Positions 23,986 to 27,332 of a stretch of 27,332 nucleotides of DNA are shown in pieces. The position numbers were made by a program, and so were the translations under genes. The notes under the pieces were generated by a model, which saw only the letters and a program-made list of their open reading frames with translations, was not told the DNA's origin and did not search any database. Source of the DNA: an uncultured Holophagaceae bacterium (GTDB lineage: Bacteria; Acidobacteriota; Holophagae; Holophagales; Holophagaceae); the NCBI GenBank assembly GCA_903890595.1, contig CAITBU010000261.1:1-27332 (forward strand), read 5' to 3'. Position 1 is the first letter of the stretch. Every line of letters starts with the position of its first letter.

Positions 23986-25188
23986 TCAGGAGGTGGCCCG
24001 GCGGCCCGGCTTGAGCCAGCCCAGGAGGGTGCGCCGGACCTGCTTCTTGATGCGGCTGGCCACGAAGGGTCCCAGGCGCCCCTTCTCCCGGAGGATGCGC
24101 ACGAAGAGGTCCCGCTTGCGCCGGGGTGGCTGGCGGCGGTTGCCTGCGGGCACCAGGCTGAGCGCACCCTTGGTGCAGGCTGACACGCAGGCGCCGCAGC
24201 CCAGGCAGACCGCGGCCGTCACGGCGGCGAAGCGGTCCTGGGGCGAGGCAAAGGTCTCCCCCTTGGCCAGGCCGATGGCCTTCACGTTGCAGGCGGGGAA
24301 GCAGGTGCCGCAGTAGTCGCAGTCCTCGGGGTTGATGACGGCGGTGAAGCCCGTCTTGGCGATGCCATCGTGGTAGCCCATCTGCACGCCGGCCATGAGC
24401 TCGCAGCAGCAGCGGCAGCAGTTGCAGATGAAGGAGGGCTGCTCGCGGATGTTGTCCGTCACGTGGGTGAGGCGCAGCTCCCGGGCCCGGTCGATGACCT
24501 CCAGCAGCTCCTCCTCGGTCTTCAGCTCGGCGAAGCCCCGGCGGGCGAGGAAGCGGGCTGCGCTGCCCAGGGAGATGCAGATGCCCTCCACGGGGGCGCC
24601 CTTGGCGCAGGTCTTCCCCTGGTGCTCCTTCTTGTGGCGGCAGTAGCAGAGCCCAACGGCCCCCATGCCGGCCCTCCGGATGAGCTCCCGGGCCTGCTCG
24701 TAGGTGGCGATCTCGGAGCTGACGGGGATGTGCTCCTCGTAGGCGAGCGTCCGGGTGAGCTGGGTCTCGCTGCCGAAGAACTCCTTGGCCTGGCTCTCCT
24801 GCAGGTACTCCCGCATCAGGGTCGCCACCCGCTCCATGGGCAGGTCCGTGCGCCGCTTCATGAAGGTGAACTCGAAGAACCCGATGAGCCCGGGCATGAG
24901 CAGGTAGTAGGTGGTGCCGGCGTAGGGCATGTCCATGACCAGGCCCTTGTCCGCCATGACCTCCAGCAGGGGCGTCAGGGTCTCGCCGGACAGGCCCGTG
25001 GCCCGCACCAGCTCCTCCAGGGTGGCTTCCTCCAGGGGAAACCGCGAGGCGATGAAGGCCTCCTGCTCGTCAAACAGCAGGCCCAGGATCTCCCGCAGCT
25101 TGTCGCTGTCCACCAGCCCGATGGGGTACTTGTTCAGGCGGTCGATGAGGGGGATCAGGCTGTCTTTGGTGCCGAGGTGGTGTCCCAT
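23986..25188 (-). CDS. Cysteine-rich 4Fe-4S ferredoxin-domain protein
   Basis: The 400-residue protein has an N-terminal helical/winged-helix-like part (about 1-170) with LEELVRATGLSGETLTPLLEVMADKGLV. A middle cysteine group follows (AVGLCYCRHKK, GKTCAKG, GICISL), then a dense cluster CNCCRCCCE (Cys255-262). Next come two classical 4Fe-4S motifs, CDYCGTCFPAC (290-300) and CLGCGACVSAC (328-338), and a basic C-terminal tail. The two ferredoxin motifs should carry low-potential clusters. The additional cysteines could bind a further cluster or metal. The partner enzyme is not evident, and neither neighbour (glmS, ABC permease) suggests one. The start ATG has no ribosome site, and an in-frame stop lies just upstream. 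Confidence 0.85.
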   Translation of the reverse strand: MGHHLGTKDSLIPLIDRLNKYPIGLVDSDKLREILGLLFDEQEAFIASRFPLEEATLEELVRATGLSGETLTPLLEVMADKGLVMDMPYAGTTYYLLMPGLIGFFEFTFMKRRTDLPMERVATLMREYLQESQAKEFFGSETQLTRTLAYEEHIPVSSEIATYEQARELIRRAGMGAVGLCYCRHKKEHQGKTCAKGAPVEGICISLGSAARFLARRGFAELKTEEELLEVIDRARELRLTHVTDNIREQPSFICNCCRCCCELMAGVQMGYHDGIAKTGFTAVINPEDCDYCGTCFPACNVKAIGLAKGETFASPQDRFAAVTAAVCLGCGACVSACTKGALSLVPAGNRRQPPRRKRDLFVRILREKGRLGPFVASRIKKQVRRTLLGWLKPGRRATS

Positions 25189-25254
25189 AGGCGAAGTCTA
25201 GGACCGCCGGGCCATGACCAGAAGCACGATGCCCCCAGGACCCAGCCGAGGCGC

Positions 25255-26061
25255 CTAGCGGCTCCGGTTGCCCGGCTGGGAGGTCCACGCCACCGGCGGC
25301 CGGTGCTTGAGCACCCAGGCCGTGTCCACCCAGCCGGCCAGAAGCAGCAGGCCCGCGGTGAGGGCCAGGGTGACCGACACCCAGCGATGGCCCCGCTGCA
25401 GATCGGCCCGGCCCTGGGCCACCTGCAGGTAGCCGGCGATGCCCAGGCCCAGAGTGCCGCCTGCCAGCAGGCCCAGCCACAGGTGGACCAGGTCCTGGAA
25501 GGCCCACGCTCCCATGAGCCGCTGGCTGAGCCAGCGCACCCCGGCGAAGAAGGCCGTCCAGGTCACCAGGTCCAGCAGCAGCCACAGGGACCGGGAGCGC
25601 ACCTGGATGGACACCGCATGAAAGAGCAGCAGCAGGAACAGGCTCCCGGCCAGGCCGATCCCGAGGATGGACCCAGCATCCTTGAGCAGGAACTGCCTCC
25701 ACATGCCACCAAGCAGAAGCGCCGGGACGCTGGCGAGGAGGCCTGCGAGCAGGGCCAGGCCAAGGCCCGCCAGCACCTTGCCCAGGAAGATCTGGGCCGC
25801 ATGGAGGGGTTGGTTCAGAAAGAAGCCGAAGCGCCGCTCCTCAAGATCCCGGCTCACCATGGTCGCTCCGAACAGAAGGGCGATGACCCAGGCGAGGCCG
25901 ATCCCCACTCCTACCGACATGAAGATGGATTTCTCGTAGGCGATCTTCATGTCTGACTCAAAGGACAGCCCGATGAGTTGCAAGACGCTGTAGCCCAGGC
26001 CCAGCAGGAGGACATTGCGGCGGCCGGTCCACTCCCGGCGGGTGACGGCAAGGATGCTCAT
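25255..26061 (-). CDS. ABC-2-type transporter permease
   Basis: The 268-residue protein has about six hydrophobic segments, for example WVIALLFGATMV, IFLGKVLAGLGLALLAGLLA, SILGIGLAGSLFLLLLF and WVSVTLALTAGLLLLAGW. A cytoplasmic DLEERRFGFFLNQPLH segment after the second is typical of ABC-2 permeases. It overlaps the ATPase stop by four bases (ATGA), so the two are translationally coupled and likely form one exporter under the GntR regulator. It ends soon after the last membrane segment (VDTAWVLKHRPPVAW). Related permeases may carry a longer C-terminal domain, but no broken remainder is visible in the 66 bases downstream. The substrate is unknown. Confidence 0.87.
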   Translation of the reverse strand: MSILAVTRREWTGRRNVLLLGLGYSVLQLIGLSFESDMKIAYEKSIFMSVGVGIGLAWVIALLFGATMVSRDLEERRFGFFLNQPLHAAQIFLGKVLAGLGLALLAGLLASVPALLLGGMWRQFLLKDAGSILGIGLAGSLFLLLLFHAVSIQVRSRSLWLLLDLVTWTAFFAGVRWLSQRLMGAWAFQDLVHLWLGLLAGGTLGLGIAGYLQVAQGRADLQRGHRWVSVTLALTAGLLLLAGWVDTAWVLKHRPPVAWTSQPGNRSR

Positions 26062-26945
26062 GAGGCCACCTCGGCTTCGCCCACCAGGGCGACAAACAGC
26101 TCTTCCAAAGACAAGGGATGGACCTGCAGGCCCGGGAGCTGGCTGGGATCACCCTGGGTGAGAATGGCCTCCCCGCCCAGGCTGCCCGTGCGGCTCCAGA
26201 GGGGTGCGAAGGGAGCAAGGTCGGTGGGGGCCACCGCTTGGCTGGGTGCCCAGCTCACCTTCCGGTGCCTGGCCTTGAGGTCCTCCAGGCTGGCATCCAC
26301 CAGGAGCCGGCCCTGGTGCAGGATGCCGATGCGATCGGCCAGGCCCTCGATGCCGGCCAGGTCATGGGTGGTGATGAGTACTGTGGTGCCGCGCTCCCCC
26401 AGCTCCCCCAGCAGCTCGTCGTAGACCTCGCGCCGGGCCACGGCGTCCAGGCCCAGGGTTGGGTCATCCAGCACCAGCAGGGAGGGCTTGGGGCCCAGGG
26501 CCAGGGCCAGGGAGACCTGCCCCTTCTGGCCCCGGGACAGGCGGCCGAAGGGCAGGTCCAGGGGGATCCGGAAGCGCCCCAGCCGCTGATCCACGCCAGC
26601 CTGGTCCCAGGTGGGATAGAGGCTCCCGCAGAAGCGGACCAGCTGCCGGGTGGTCATGAGGGGCGGCGCATCTGGCTCCTCGGCCACCACGCCCACGCGG
26701 TGCATGAGGGTCTGGCGGGCAGACCACACATCCTGGCCAAAGAGCTCAATCCGCCCGGCGGTGGGCTTCTGGTGGCCCAGGAGGCAGCGCACCAGGGACG
26801 TCTTGCCCGAGCCATTGCGCCCCAGCAGGGCATAGACCTGACCGGGCTCCACCTGGAAGGAGGCCTGGTCCAGGGCCTGGGTGCGGCCGTAGCGCACCCC
26901 CACCTGGTGGCAGGCAATGGGCAGCGTTTCCACTTGGCTGGTCAT
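26058..26945 (-). CDS. ABC transporter ATP-binding protein
   Basis: The 295-residue ATPase has Walker A GRNGSGKTS (about 42-50), a Q-loop region around VAEEPDAPP, an ABC signature LSRGQ in place of LSGGQ, Walker B LLVLDDPTLGLD and H-loop TTHD. The C-terminal 80 residues resemble the extension of YtrB/CcmA-type ATPases. The ATG at 26945 overlaps the gntR stop by four bases (ATGA); a longer frame reaching upstream covers gntR in another frame and is rejected. It powers the permease encoded directly downstream. The Walker B carries Asp-Asp rather than Asp-Glu; the second Asp takes the place of the catalytic glutamate, which could slow ATP hydrolysis. Confidence 0.92.
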   Translation of the reverse strand: MTSQVETLPIACHQVGVRYGRTQALDQASFQVEPGQVYALLGRNGSGKTSLVRCLLGHQKPTAGRIELFGQDVWSARQTLMHRVGVVAEEPDAPPLMTTRQLVRFCGSLYPTWDQAGVDQRLGRFRIPLDLPFGRLSRGQKGQVSLALALGPKPSLLVLDDPTLGLDAVARREVYDELLGELGERGTTVLITTHDLAGIEGLADRIGILHQGRLLVDASLEDLKARHRKVSWAPSQAVAPTDLAPFAPLWSRTGSLGGEAILTQGDPSQLPGLQVHPLSLEELFVALVGEAEVAS

Positions 26946-27332
26946 GACTGGCCTCCCTTCGGAGCTGGTTTCAGGGCCTTCCAGGCGGTGCCCAGGGTGG
27001 TGGTGGCCTCGGGCAGGCCTGCGCCCACGGAGAGGGCCGTGGTGGCAAAGCGCAGGGCCCCCTCCTGGAGGAGGCCCTGGCGCTCGGCGGCGCTGAAGCC
27101 CGGGGGGGTCTCGGCGACGTAGGTCCCGTCCCCCCGGCGTACCGTGAGGACCCCCGCCTCCACCAGGTGCTGGTAGGCCCGCACCACGGTATTGGGGTTC
27201 ACCCCCAGCTCCCGGGCGAGGTCCCGCACTGAGGGCATGAGGGCCGCGGGGGCCAGGCCGCCCGTGGCCACCAGGCGGCGCACGCCGTCCTCGATCTGCC
27301 GCCACAGGGGCGCTGCTGCTGCTGGATCCACC
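26942..27332 (-). CDS. YtrA-subfamily GntR transcriptional regulator (5' end outside window)
   Basis: About 130 residues are visible, with a GntR winged helix PLWRQIEDGVRRLV...LMPSVRDLARELGVNPNTVVRAYQHLVEAGVLTVRRGDGTYVAE followed by a short C-terminal tail of some 50 residues. This short architecture marks the YtrA subfamily, which usually represses its own ABC-transporter operon. A GTG at 27331 exists, but the family normally has a few residues before the DPxxxxPLxxQI motif, so the true start probably lies just beyond the window edge. The stop overlaps the ATPase start. Effector unknown. Confidence 0.9.
   Translation of the reverse strand, partial: VDPAAAAPLWRQIEDGVRRLVATGGLAPAALMPSVRDLARELGVNPNTVVRAYQHLVEAGVLTVRRGDGTYVAETPPGFSAAERQGLLQEGALRFATTALSVGAGLPEATTTLGTAWKALKPAPKGGQS

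Noticed and set aside
26946..27305. N-terminal extension of the ABC ATPase frame
   Set aside because: The extension lies over gntR in another frame and has no transporter motif; the ATG at 26945 overlapping the gntR stop is the natural start.

Overview
The window is GC-rich, gene-dense bacterial DNA from a flagellated Gram-negative with an outer membrane: it holds an Omp85 barrel protein, lipoproteins, a Tat-exported Rieske protein and a flagellar basal-body operon. The gene content and protein style (TIGR03118-type lipoprotein, many-PAS hybrid kinase, Hanks-type kinase, cupredoxin) suggest Acidobacteriota, most likely class Holophagae (Geothrix/Holophaga-like). That placement is inference from general resemblance, not from a marker gene.

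Layout. (1) 1-4232, minus strand: flagellar operon flgB-flgC-fliE-fliF-fliG-fliH (fliH runs off the left edge), with a good sigma-54-type -24/-12 promoter at 4216-4232. (2) 4318-7809, plus strand: a STAS-domain protein and a large Omp85/BamA-like protein. The latter overlaps tail-to-tail by 21 bp with (3) a 1387-aa soluble hybrid histidine kinase (5 PAS, 2 GAF, HisKA, HATPase, receiver; 7789-11952, minus). (4) 11953-12512 is a long AT-rich intergenic stretch ending in a strong promoter and a structured leader for a small coiled-coil/HTH DNA-binding protein (12513-12977). (5) 13056-16395, minus: c-type cytochrome, MocR-type regulator whose aminotransferase domain lacks the PLP lysine, and a TIGR03118-type lipoprotein. 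(6) 16601-20548: predicted outer-membrane protein, cupredoxin, and a transmembrane sensor/HAMP/Ser-Thr kinase. The first two are convergent 3 bp apart; the last two are divergent 45 bp apart. (7) 20706-21218: Rieske protein. (8) 21219-21565: tRNA-Val(GAC) with its promoter and terminator, plus a partial tandem and inverted duplication of the tRNA 3' end and terminator. (9) 21614-21944: two single-span membrane microproteins of 43 and 38 aa downstream of glmS. (10) 22036-27332, minus: glmS, a cysteine-rich Fe-S protein with an N-terminal helical/winged region, and a GntR-ABC ATPase-permease operon whose regulator runs off the right edge.

How the genes may work together. The flagellar genes encode the MS ring, rotor switch and proximal rod. 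The ABC genes form a YtrA-like translationally coupled operon. The cupredoxin, outer-membrane protein and transmembrane kinase look like a cell-envelope sensing or redox module, but this is inferred from arrangement only. The items most worth following up are the tRNA-Val repeat locus, the two microproteins, the sensor-HAMP-kinase fusion beside a cupredoxin, and the lysine-less MocR protein.
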